A DNA stretch of 64,000 bases from Paracyclopina nana (taxonomy: Eukaryota > Arthropoda > Copepoda > Cyclopoida > Cyclopettidae): assembly GCA_019096065.1 (NCBI GenBank), contig JAGUCH010000004.1:7936001-8000000 (forward strand). Reading direction: 5' to 3'. The position numbers and the translations under genes are program-made. Each line of letters starts with the position of its first letter. The first letter of the stretch is position 1. The notes beneath the pieces are model-generated. The model made no database searches. It was not told the origin of the DNA and saw only the letters and a program-made list of their open reading frames with translations. Below, in pieces: positions 1 through 8,460 of the stretch.

Positions 1-139
1 GCAATGATTCTTCTGCAACTACTGTGGCTACAAAAGCATAAATGATCTCTACACACTTTTGGTTTCATTGATATAATTTGATTTCTTATTCTGTGATATG
101 TTCTGCCATCATTTCCAAAAATATATCAAAGCAAAACCG

Positions 140-360
140 TATGAATTGGAAACTGTTTTGTGCTTGCTCCAAGTCGAATCGAGAAATAAATCCTAGCTTG
201 ATTACTGCACTCCGGGATATTGTCAACGACTAATTATCCAATGTCCTGGCCAATGTTCAAGCTTGGCCAGTCAATGGTACTAGGCCTCAGCGCCTTGGTG
301 GGATAACTCTGATTTGCTTCAAATGAAGCTTTATCTCAAAACGTCGAGTCAACTGCACAT
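140..360 (-). pseudogene. Decayed partial duplicate of the MPLKIP-like 3' exon
   Basis: This stretch resembles positions 440-660, the last coding part of the neighbouring MPLKIP-like gene. Both share a run close to gcactccgggatattgtcaa, a segment near caagctggncagtcattggtact, and a segment near tttcaaatgaagc, in the same order and orientation. Stops and indels break the frame, so it is best read as a tandem partial duplicate that has decayed. I aligned it by eye only; the similarity is patchy. Positions 1-139 show nothing I can assign. Confidence 0.45.
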
Positions 361-463
361 TAAAGTTTACTTTTTGTGCTTTCGATAGTAATATGTATTC
401 AATTCGTTCCAAAAATAGCGTTTCATCCAATATTCGAGAATTCCAAGCCTATTTGAGAAATCA

Positions 464-1130
464 TCAAGGCAGTGCTTGGTTGTTGCGCTCCAGAATACTG
501 TCACCGACAAGAGGAATCATGCTGTCATTGATGGATGCATTGCCACCATTTCCAAGATTCAAGCTGGACTGGTCATTGGTACTATTGGCCGCAGTCTGAC
601 TAGAAAAACTGTACTGACTGGTGGTGGTTTCAAATGAAGCGTTTTCCAAATTGTCTGGCACGTCTGGTGCCGGATTGATAAAGGAGTCCCCAACTTGAAC
701 ACGGAGGCTGTCATTGTCGTCGGCTAAAGACTCTTTCGTTTTCTTGAACTCAGCCCAAGGATCCTCAAGCATGGAGCTGTGAAAGTAGCTTTGATTTCCT
801 CCTCCTCCTCTTTGGTATCCTCCTCTAGGTCTTCGTTGGCTGGATCCTCTTTCATGTCGATGAGATCCCCTCCACGTCTTGCCACCGCCATTGTTCTGGG
901 TCCAATTTGGTGTTGAGTAGAAGTAGTTTTGATCTGAAAAAAGATGATTAGATCCAAGGTCTAAATTCAATGCTTTAAGCTGTACTTTGATTTTGTTGTT
1001 CAAAGTGGCCAAATCGCCTCCAGTTGTCTTGTCGGTTGGCCTTGCCCCTTCGTGGTTGAAAGCGGGCTTCTTCGCGAGGAGTCGAAGTGGCATTAAAGGC
1101 CAGGAAATCCTCGGACTGTTCATTGCTCAT
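464..1130 (-). CDS. MPLKIP: MPLKIP (TTDN1)-like protein, two exons
   Basis: I place the start at 1130-1128 and a 52-bp GT-AG intron at 934-985; exons 986-1130 and 464-933 join in frame to 204 residues. An open frame running through the intron from a more upstream ATG gives a less natural N-terminus, so I prefer the spliced model, which starts MSNEQSEDFLAF. The middle is rich in Arg and Gly (RRPRGGYQRGGGG) and is followed by YFHSSMLEDPWAEF. The SMLEDPW block is the hallmark of M-phase-specific PLK1-interacting protein (MPLKIP/TTDN1), a nuclear protein linked to trichothiodystrophy and reported to act in RNA lariat processing. The C-terminus is Ser/Asn rich and unassigned. The assignment rests on one motif plus general composition. 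The gene follows RAB5IF by only 64 bp. Confidence 0.68.
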
Positions 1131-1194
1131 CTGCAAAGAAATAAGAAGCTCAACTTTGATCTCAGTTAAATAGATGACACCATTCTATTCTATT
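1131..1194 (-). promoter_or_regulatory. Very short intergenic spacer ending in a splice acceptor at the MPLKIP ATG
   Basis: Read on the minus strand, the 64 bases between the RAB5IF stop and the MPLKIP-like ATG end in cttcttatttctttgcag, directly followed by ATG. This is a strong pyrimidine tract plus AG acceptor. No AATAAA is present in the spacer. The acceptor could join an unseen 5' non-coding exon or could be a trans-splicing site of a two-gene operon. The sequence alone does not decide between them. Confidence 0.4.
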
Positions 1195-1605
1195 TCAGTC
1201 AAAGTGAAGACCAGTGTAGAGAATGATCCAGACAATCATAAAGGTGGCCATGCTAGTCATGAAGCCCTCCTTGGTGAGCTCCCAAAGGCCGCCATACTCC
1301 TCTTCATCCACAGCTTGGTAGACGCCAAAATAGACATACAAAAGGCCAGCATTGAGAGCGGCGAACAGGACAAGTCCAACTGCGCCTTGAATGGCAGTGA
1401 AGCCCCACACAAGGCCGAGCACAAGGCCAATCACTTGGCGAAGCCAGTACACAACGTCCAAAAATTCCTCCTTGTCCGGCCAAGAGGACTTTGACGTTAA
1501 AGCTCTGGACAAAATGGACATCTTGGAGCTGCTTGAAGCCGCAGCCAATGTTGCAGATGCTGAGTTGGAAGCTGGAGATCCAGCCAAAGTTGCACTACGT
1601 GACAT
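1195..1605 (-). CDS. RAB5IF: RAB5IF / C20orf24 homologue (OPTI, RCAF1)
   Basis: A single exon encodes 136 residues, the usual size for the family. A Ser/Ala-rich N-terminus (1-40) is followed by the conserved block WPDKEEFLDVVYWLRQVIG, then hydrophobic helices around residues 55-95, the invariant DEEEYGGLWELTKEGFMTS segment and a last helix ending YTGLHFD. These blocks are diagnostic of the Rab5-interacting protein family. Members sit in the ER membrane as the obligate partner of the TMCO1 insertase in the multipass translocon, and have also been described as a respirasome assembly factor. The gene lies on the same strand as, and immediately upstream of, the MPLKIP-like gene, which may be co-transcribed. 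No defects are seen. Confidence 0.92.
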   Translation of the reverse strand: MSRSATLAGSPASNSASATLAAASSSSKMSILSRALTSKSSWPDKEEFLDVVYWLRQVIGLVLGLVWGFTAIQGAVGLVLFAALNAGLLYVYFGVYQAVDEEEYGGLWELTKEGFMTSMATFMIVWIILYTGLHFD

Positions 1606-2031
1606 ATTTCGGATTTGTTTACGTTTTCACAATTTCTTAACGCTCGGCGATTTGGCGGAATTTTTAATGATGTCAACAAATCACGCAACTTCTCTAGTAC
1701 ATTTATTTATTAAGCTACATTTATTTAATAAATGAAAGATTTTCTGCCTAATGTTGTGCTACTTCACGAAATGTGAAAGTATAACTATGATTTCAGAATT
1801 TGCTCAATAAGAGCTTTCCAAAGGTGTAATTATTTCTGATGAAGCCTTCATGCTTTTTAAGATTGATGGCAAAATAGGCTTTGGAGGCCGTAATTTAGGC
1901 TTAATTAACTGTTAGTTTATTAGTGTTGTGTGTTAATTATGTTTTTTCTGGCAAAAAATGACCTACTAGAAGTGGGCTCATAAGAAATTATTTACTGCTA
2001 CTAGGTGGCGCTGCCAGTTTATTTGGTAATT

Positions 2032-2998
2032 TTAGTCCTCAATGTCTTCTTCATTTTTAATTGGAATATCAATGATTTCCCTCTCTTTCGGAATGATGAC
2101 AGTCAAAACTTGCACATTTTTGCTCACTTCCTTGAATTTGGACTCAATGCTGTCCACTCTATGATTTGGCAGAATATTAAAAGCCTTCTCATACTTTTGC
2201 TTGCCCTTCTCAGCTTTGACCACCAAAGTATCCTGGTCAACCAATTGTACAGCCAAATGCTCCTTTTTCAGTTTGTGCCCGATAAACTCAATTTTGACCT
2301 CAGTCCTATCAACGTGATCAGTGATGTCAACTTGTTCTTCCAATTCTTTGTTGTCATTAATTTGATCAATGACTGAGTCAGGTTTGACAGGAAAATGAGG
2401 AAATGTCGGGAATTTCGGCACCAAAATGGCCAAGACTTGGTGATCCGGATTGACAACCTCAAAATCAGTGATTATAGCCTCAATGTCATGTTTGTCATGC
2501 AGTGCAATCTTCTTTTCATAGCCAATATCTTCCACAGAGATGAGCAATGTTTTGTTGGCTTGATCTTTATTGACAACTTGAGCTGTCACCTGACTGGCAT
2601 TCAAATTGTGCCCAATAAACTCAATTGACACCTCCATTCTGTCCCCATTTTCATTCATGCTGAATTTGTTCCCAGTTGGCTTGGCTTTTAGTTGATGCAC
2701 TCCAAAAGCTGGCCAAAGTCCAGAACTTGGCAAGACTTGAGACTTCCAGCTTGAATCAGGTCCAAAAAGTCCTCCATGGTGTCTTGCTTCTTCTTTGTAA
2801 CTTTTGGGGCTTGAAAAGATGGAAAAAATATATTTTTTAATTTTGAAACTTTTGTAAAATTCACTTAGATTTTCACATCGCTAGAATCTGAGGCCCAAAA
2901 TGGCCTGTTAAGAAGATTTTTAAGATAATTTTGATAAAAACTTACATTGATAAAACAGAGGGCAAGAAAGTGCCCAAAAGCAACATGGGTAGCTTCAT
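2032..2998 (-). CDS. Predicted secreted protein with two alpha-crystallin (HSP20) domains
   Basis: The model has exon 1 at 2946-2998 (53 nt), a 136-bp GT-AG intron at 2810-2945 and exon 2 at 2032-2809, giving 276 residues. The first 17 residues (MKLPMLLLGTFLPSVLS) look like a cleavable signal peptide: one basic residue, a leucine-rich core and small residues at the end. Two similar beta-rich units follow, at about 73-150 and 183-259. They share the pairs DRMEVSIEFIGHNL / DRTEVKIEFIGHKL and end in ILVPK / VIIPK, the spacing and edge strand of alpha-crystallin domains. Small heat-shock proteins are chaperones, normally cytosolic and single-domain. A tandem, exported version would act outside the cell or in the secretory pathway. 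The usual C-terminal I-x-I anchor may be the IDIPI near residue 263. The family call is by pattern, and the start rests on the splice model. Confidence 0.72.
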
Positions 2999-3419
2999 GG
3001 TTATGATTTTTGGAAAAATGGCGTCTTGTCTCAAAGAAATTTGCCGCCCAACTGAATAGGGTTAAGGAGTGACGCCAAAAACGGCTGTTTGCAAATGCCA
3101 AATTTGAATTTTGAGACGTTTGATTGGTCAATGACTTTTTCACTTGAAAATAATGACCAATATTCTACAAAGAGGTAGATTAGCTAATTTACCTTAAATC
3201 ACCTAGTCATGGTAAGTGGAGAATTCCGCGTTGGATTATCAGTGCGGGAAAACTGATGTGCGGGATTGCGCAGCGGCTAAAGCTTTAAATTCGGCTGCAT
3301 GCACTTTGCCCCTAGCCGTTTGCCCCTAGCCGTTTACCCCTAGTATGTTTGCCCCTTAGATTTTTCCCCCTAAAGACTTTTGCCCCCAAGACATTTTTCC
3401 TTAGACACATTTGCCCCTT

Positions 3420-3735
3420 GACATGTTTGCCCCTAGGATTTTTACCCCTGAAGACGTTTGCCCCTTAGATGTTTGCCCCTTAGATGTTTGCCCCTGGATA
3501 TATTTGCCCCTGGATATATTTGCCCCTTGTACTTTTGCCCCTTGTACTTTTGCCCCTTGAACTTTTGCCCCTTGGACTTTTGCCCCTTGGACTTTTGCCC
3601 CATGGACTTTTGCCCATTGGACTTTTGCCCATTGGACTTTTGCCCATTGGACTTTTGCCCATTGGACTTTTGCCCATTGGACTTTTGCCCATTGGACTTT
3701 TGCCCATTGGACTTCTGCCCCTTGGACTTTTGCCT
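3420..3735. repeat. 15-bp minisatellite, left arm of the foldback element
   Basis: About 20 head-to-tail copies of a 15-mer close to ttttgcccMttggac are present. Copies at 3610-3715 are nearly identical and the outer ones drift, which fits growth by unequal exchange or slippage in the middle of the arm. Confidence 0.9.
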
Positions 3736-4083
3736 CCAAGATGGCTGCCCACAATACTTTCACTTGATTCCTGATGATTTGGATTTTATAATAATTTTAC
3801 AAGACAAAACCTTCTTTAACCGGACTCCTAACCTAACCTAATATGATCATATTCAAAACAATCGATTTTTTTTCCTTTTTAAGAATAATATCTATTTTTT
3901 TAATTTTTTTGTAAGCTGATTGGATTGAGGCAATTTATAACCTAATCCCTAAAATGACTTATTTTAGGCAGTTTTTTAGTCCAATTGGTGCTGAAAGTTC
4001 ATTTCAAATTGGACAAATTGTCAACTCAAGTAAACAGTGCAGTGGCAAAACAACCAAGGGCAAAATTTTACTGGTACTTGGGG

Positions 4084-4290
4084 CAAAAGTGCCTGAGGCA
4101 AACATCCCTAGGGGCAAAATCCAAGGGACAAAAATCCAAGGGCAAAAATCCAAGGGCAAAAATCCAAGGGGCAAAAATCCAAGGGGCAAAAATCCAAGGG
4201 GCAAAAATCCAAGGGGCAAAAATCCAAGGGGCAAAAATCCAAGGGGCAAAAATCCAAGGGGCAAATAGATCAAAGAGCAAAAAACTAAGG
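4084..4290. repeat. 15-bp minisatellite, right arm of the foldback element
   Basis: About a dozen copies of ggggcaaaaatccaa are present, the inverted counterpart of the left-arm unit. The unit differs from the left one by small changes shared by all right-arm copies, so each arm has homogenised separately. Confidence 0.9.
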
Positions 4291-5009
4291 GGCAAAAGTC
4301 GTCAGAGGCCAAAATCCTTGGGGCAAACTTGTCTAGGGGCAAATATCCAAAGGGCAAAAGTCTTGGGGGTGACTGTCTCTAAGGACAAAAATCTTAGGGG
4401 CAAACGTCTACAGGGGCAAACGGCCAGGGGCAAACATATCAGGGGTAAACGGCTAGGGGCAAAAGTCTTGAGACCTTAAATTCTGGTGCGTTACACCGTG
4501 GTTCGAGTCCCGGTCATGCAACCGTGTAGCTAAACTGTGTAGCGAGTTTTATTAAAAAAAATTCTTGGCATATTTTAATGTGAATTTGCATCTATGAGTT
4601 GCTTTCCAAATATGTGCAAGAAATTGTATGAAAGTTGCTTTATCTGAAATAAAAGCTCATTTACTAAATAGCAAATACTGCCCATGATCGCGCATAAGCG
4701 TGCAAATATTTAATACCTTCCACAGATAGCTAAAAAACGTTTTAAAAAACATGTAATTGTACATTCTACAGAGTAAACTACAAGATATAAAGGCTAATAA
4801 TGCAAAATGTCGATATTAAGAAAATGTTGGCAGCACAAAGATATGTAATGAGTCGTTTCAACTCTTCTGAGACTTGAATAAATTCTTGACCTATAGCTGA
4901 GCCCTACTGAGAATTTGAGGCAACGAAGTAAAACCCTACAATAAATGCTGAATTTTTGGTGAAATAGAAATAGATGAAGTAGATGGCGCAAGGATCAAGT
5001 ATAAGGTCT

Positions 5010-5040
5010 AATGATCATTATCCACTTGTAGATGGATAAT
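5010..5040. repeat. Perfect 10-bp hairpin in a dispersed repeat
   Basis: tcattatcca, an 8-base loop and tggataatga form a perfect stem. The surrounding text (agatggcgcaag... and cttgtagatg) recurs near 23596-23660, so it belongs to a dispersed repeat family. A separate repeat at about 5083-5165 (containing catagacaggtcccctt) recurs inverted at about 41635-41735. I see no genes in 4530-5300. Confidence 0.55.
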
Positions 5041-5302
5041 GATGAGAAATACAATTCAAAGATACATGCAAAATAGTTACAATAATCGTAAAATGAGCCT
5101 GTTTCCATGCAATGCAATGGAGATATCTCAAAAATATGAAGAACGCTCATAGACAGGTCCCCTTAAACCAGATATTTGCAAATTTCATCATAATATCGCG
5201 CGTTATTTTGCTGATAATAATGCAGGTGAACAGGGCCTAAATACCGCACACTACTTTTATTATTACATTGTATTAATGCGGTATATAGTATGTTTGCCTA
5301 CT

Positions 5303-5917
5303 CACATCAACCTGAGGGCTACTGTAACCCAGAAAAAATTGCCCACCCAAAATATGTACATATTCTGAAAGCTAATGCTCTGGGGGTTCATTTGGTAGTA
5401 ATTTTAAAATCCTGGCCTAGCGCTTCCAATAACATAAAATTTTAAAAAACTTCTAGCGCCAAAAGCATTGACTTGGCCGAATTTTTCCTGTAAAAGTACC
5501 CCCACTAAAATTGCACGATCTATGTTTCTTTATTTCATAAGAAAATCGCTAGGATGCCCTGGAATCGAGATATATTGGTCAGATCGGCCGCTGATGAAGA
5601 GATATTGAATTCATGCCATTTGACAATAAAGAGAACTGCCACCGCTATATCTCGATTCCAGGGCATCCTAGCAATTTTCTTATGAAATAAAGAAACATAG
5701 ATCGTGCAATTTTAGTGGGGGTACTTAAAGACGTAAAATCTGACTAAGTCCATACTTTCGGTGCTAGAAGTTTTTTAAAATTTTATGTTATGGGAAGCGC
5801 TAGGCCAGGATTTTAAAATTACCGCCAAACAAACCCCCATAGCATAAGCTTTCAGAATATGTATATATTTTGGGTGGGCAATTTTTTCTGGGTTACAGTA
5901 GCCCTCAGGTTGATGTG
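5303..5917. repeat. Long palindrome: 272-bp inverted arms around a 71-bp spacer
   Basis: Arms 5303-5574 and 5646-5917 are near-identical inverted copies, starting cacatcaacctgagggctac and ending at cgagatata beside the spacer. Only scattered mismatches are visible. It is probably a MITE-like element or an inverted duplication. I could not see a convincing target-site duplication. Confidence 0.85.
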
Positions 5918-5932
5918 TCCTGTCAATCTTAC

Positions 5933-6204
5933 TTTGAAGCTGAGGTCGAAGTCACCATTCATGCTTGGGTCACTCACAATTAAGGAGTTGTAGGCTGAGA
6001 GTGGCTTCACGTTGAGGAACTCAGCGATAATTACGCGCACTCCAAGACGTCCAAGTTGACCTACAAATGGATAATTCAGTTAGCTTCAAAGAACCTCTTT
6101 TTGGAAGAATTGTATACCTATATCCACTTCAGGAACTCTGACTCCAAATTTCCTGAGGATTCTACTGAGCAGGATTGATAGCAGATCAAGAACGGCTCCA
6201 GCAC
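5933..6204 (-). pseudogene. Two exon-like coding fragments of an unrecognised gene
   Basis: On the minus strand, 6118-6204 and 5933-6060 read as two short exons joined by a 57-bp GT-AG intron (6061-6117) in a compatible phase. The second reads GQLGRLGVRVIIAEFLNV and later SDPSMNGDFDLSFK, then a gtaaga donor. The predicted peptide looks like real protein, but I do not recognise the family. No start, stop or further exons could be joined on: the downstream side runs into the palindrome and the upstream side meets a stop. It may be a remnant, or a gene whose other exons I failed to find. Confidence 0.4.
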
Positions 6205-6529
6205 CTCAGCTCATTTTTGGAGGTGGATGGAGGCAATCCCATAAAGATGTCTGCTGGAGTTTCAAAATGTCAAGTGTTCATTTATGTGAAGCTGTGATTT
6301 ACACAATATATTTATTAGCATGATCTAAGATGCTTAAAGACTCTAATTATGCAACTTTTATTTAGTAAGTCTATCTAGTTTAAGAGAGGACCTAGCTTTT
6401 TCACTCTTCTGCAGAATTAACTGTTCCTTCAGAATCTTCAGCCTCATAGGTACTTTGTCGGAACTAAAACAATGCAACTACTACACGGTGAGCAAGATGC
6501 TCACCTTAGCATTTCCACAGCAAGCAAGA

Positions 6530-6910
6530 CTGCAAGGCTGCATCGGCCGAATCCAAGGCTTTTTGACGATGAATATTGAGGCTTTCTGCGACGGCCGAAT
6601 TCAAGGCTTTTTGACGATGAATATTGAGGCTGGTTCGATGGCCGAATCCGAGGCTTTTTGGCGATGAATATTGAGGCTGCTACGGCCGAATCCAAGGCTT
6701 TTTGACAATGAATATTTAGGCTGCTTTGACGGCAGAATCCAAGGCTTTTTGGTGATGAATATTGAGGCTGCGATGGCCGAATTCAAGGCTTTTCACTATG
6801 AATATTGTGGCTGCTTCAGCGGCCGAATCCATACTATGGCCATGATATGTGAGGCTGCTCAAACAGCCCAATCTGAGGCTTTTTGACAATGAATGTTTTG
6901 AGCCTGTTTT
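6530..6910. repeat. Minisatellite, about 50-bp unit, seven to eight copies
   Basis: The unit is close to ggccgaatccaaggcttttt followed by gacgatgaatattgaggctg and a short variable join. Copies are well preserved from 6540 to about 6800 and decay afterwards. The open frames over it come from the repeat and show no domain. Confidence 0.85.
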
Positions 6911-7091
6911 GAGCCTGTTTTTCACAGGAATTCTAGGCTCTTTTTTTCTCTTTGAATATGAGCTGAAGACCACAGAGCTCGAATTCTGTTTTGCGCACAT
7001 TGCAGCTGTTTTTGTTTTTTTCAGCTAAGTGCTGAGTGACGTCACACAGTACAGTGGGAGCACAATGTAGTTAACGCGCGACGGAAAAATT

Positions 7092-8252
7092 AAAACTCTG
7101 TGATTAAAAAATTCGCGAAATGGCGGATGGCAAGGGGGATGAAAATCCTCGAATTTAAGGCACTTCCCGGCCATGCAGAGAAAAAATCCTTGGTGTTTTG
7201 GCGACCCCATGGGGCCCCTGAAGAGCTGAGCAAAAAAAATCGGGTTGGCTTATATATAGTCAAAAAAAGCAATGCCTCATTTGTGTCAAATCCTGGCGTC
7301 ACATTTGCCAGGCCCTTTACTAGAAAAAGGGGAAATTCTACGCTCAGACGGGCACAATGACCCGGACAGAAATACAGAGACCCCAAAAAATAGCGAGCCC
7401 AACTGGAACCTCCTAGCAAAACGAAAATTGGAGCTTACTCCAGCACCCAAAACGGAAATGGGTAGCAATGATCTTCTCGGAAAACTCGAAAACGAGGCCG
7501 CAAAGAAAGCCCATGTAGCAGTCAAAACACGGGCAACAAAAATGGTCGTGAAAGCCCAACAAGCTGAAGCTAAAAGTGGGCAGACAATTCCGAGGTCAAT
7601 TGCAAATTGGCCTCATCGAAGCGCACCACCTTGGCCAATCGCTCTTAAAAGCGCACTACCTTGGCAAAATAGTCCGAAACAAGTCTGTGAAATTCATGAG
7701 ACTCTTTCTAGTCACTTTTGCCCCCTAAAAATGTCATCAGGCATGTCAAACAAGGGGGCGAATCATACCTATCAAGGGTTAAAAACTTGAATTTTAAATT
7801 GCAAAAATGCGGGGAAAATCCCCACCAAGCGCATTGTGCAATTTGACATTGTTCAAATTTCCTCTAAAGCAAAAATGATCCAATGGCTTTAAACTAAAGT
7901 CAAAAGCTAGATATAAAAACATGATGAACTCATTTTTGCTAGAATTCAATCTAAAGACAGAATTCTTACTTTTCTATGAGTAAACTCAGATACCGCAAAA
8001 TTCTAACTGAAAAAGCGCTCGCAAATCCGGAAAGACCGGATCATACTCAGAAACTCCACAGGCTTAAACCTAAAAGAAAAGCAATACGAAAACCAGGTTT
8101 TTTACAAAAAGAAACTGGCACTTTCTTTCCTCATTAAGAAGCTCAGAAAGAAACGTTTCTGAGTAGCAATTCTGATCTAAAGAAAGAATTGATCAGCTTC
8201 AAAGCTGCTCTGAACATAACAGGCCAAAAGGTTCAATATGACGCTAAATTAG
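7092..8252 (+). other. Open frames without a recognised product, left flank of retroelement copy 1
   Basis: Two overlapping plus-strand frames at 7103-7360 and 7272-7790, and a Lys/Arg-rich stretch near 7975-8135, read partly like coding sequence but carry no domain I know. They end where LTR copy 1 is inserted. Together with the plus-strand helicase remnants beyond 18595, they may be pieces of one older transposon that the LTR element split. That link is inference only. Confidence 0.25.
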
Positions 8253-8449
8253 TGTAGGAGGTTCGTATAGACCCCCCGAGGATGACACGCGCGCCCGCGG
8301 GTAGCGATAGAAGAACTTGCTACTAGAAACTAGTCGAGGTGTTTACTCGAGTGCGTCCGTTTATTAACTGCTGTACAATTCATTTCACCGGGACAAGGCG
8401 CTCACTGCGCGCCCATAGAACACACCCGTGTACCCGCGTTCCTGCTACA
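8253..8449 (-). repeat. 3' LTR of copy 1 (197 bp)
   Basis: On the sense (minus) strand the LTR starts TGTAGCAGG and ends CTCCTACA. It contains AATAAA (8360-8365), a likely polyadenylation signal. It differs from the 5' LTR at 18398-18594 only in ggacaagg versus ggaccagg. Confidence 0.95.
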
Positions 8450-8460
8450 ACTTCCCCCTA
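8450..8460 (-). promoter_or_regulatory. Polypurine tract of copy 1, overlapping the env stop
   Basis: The sense sequence TAGGGGGAAGT abuts the 3' LTR and is the expected plus-strand primer site. Its first three bases are the TAG stop codon of the env-like frame. The same arrangement is present in copy 2. Confidence 0.8.

Larger units (their letters stand above)
3293..4475. mobile_element. Foldback-type non-autonomous DNA element with minisatellite inverted ends
   Basis: A 1,183-bp unit is bordered by perfect 8-bp direct repeats TTAAATTC (3285-3292 and 4476-4483). Its ends are inverted copies beginning with GG and leading into ttgcccctagccgttt, which reads as the reverse complement at the right end (aacggctaggggcaaa, about 4448-4463). 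Both arms are made of a 15-bp minisatellite: ttttgcccattggac/ttttgccccttggac on the left (about 3300-3735) and ggggcaaaaatccaa on the right (about 4080-4270, degenerate to 4465). About 300 bp of unique AT-rich sequence sits between them. Long inverted ends built of short tandem repeats are typical of foldback elements, and an 8-bp target duplication is typical of hAT-type insertion. Long open frames on both strands here are a by-product of the 15-mer and are not genes. Confidence 0.75.
3255..4530 (+). other. tRNA-like (SINE head?) sequence split by a foldback insertion
   Basis: Left of the foldback element, gattgcgcagcggctaaagc resembles a tRNA D-arm/A-box. Right of it, ggttcgagtcc at 4500-4510 is a near-perfect B-box/T-arm. 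Removing the element and one copy of TTAAATTC leaves a roughly tRNA-sized sequence. The acceptor arms pair poorly, so this is more likely a tRNA-derived SINE head or pseudo-tRNA than a working gene. Confidence 0.45.

Noticed and set aside
464..1123. MPLKIP-like protein read through 934-985 without splicing
   Set aside because: It gives a different N-terminus lacking the acidic MSNEQSEDFLAF start; a 52-bp GT-AG intron gives a coherent frame ending in the same C-terminus.
3255..3292. A functional tRNA gene at 3255, 23498 or 39347
   Set aside because: A- and B-box sequences are good, but acceptor arms do not pair and stems are imperfect; SINE heads or pseudo-tRNAs fit better.
3300..4470. CRISPR-like array
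   Set aside because: Repeats are contiguous without unique spacers and the genome is an animal's; this is a minisatellite.
3401..4479. Several 75-164 codon frames on both strands over the TTGCCC/GGGCAA arrays
   Set aside because: They are a by-product of a 15-bp tandem repeat, whose length is a multiple of three and leaves all frames open; no real protein features.
6455..7000. Frames over the ~50-bp minisatellite
   Set aside because: Both strands are equally open, and the peptides are only repeat translations.
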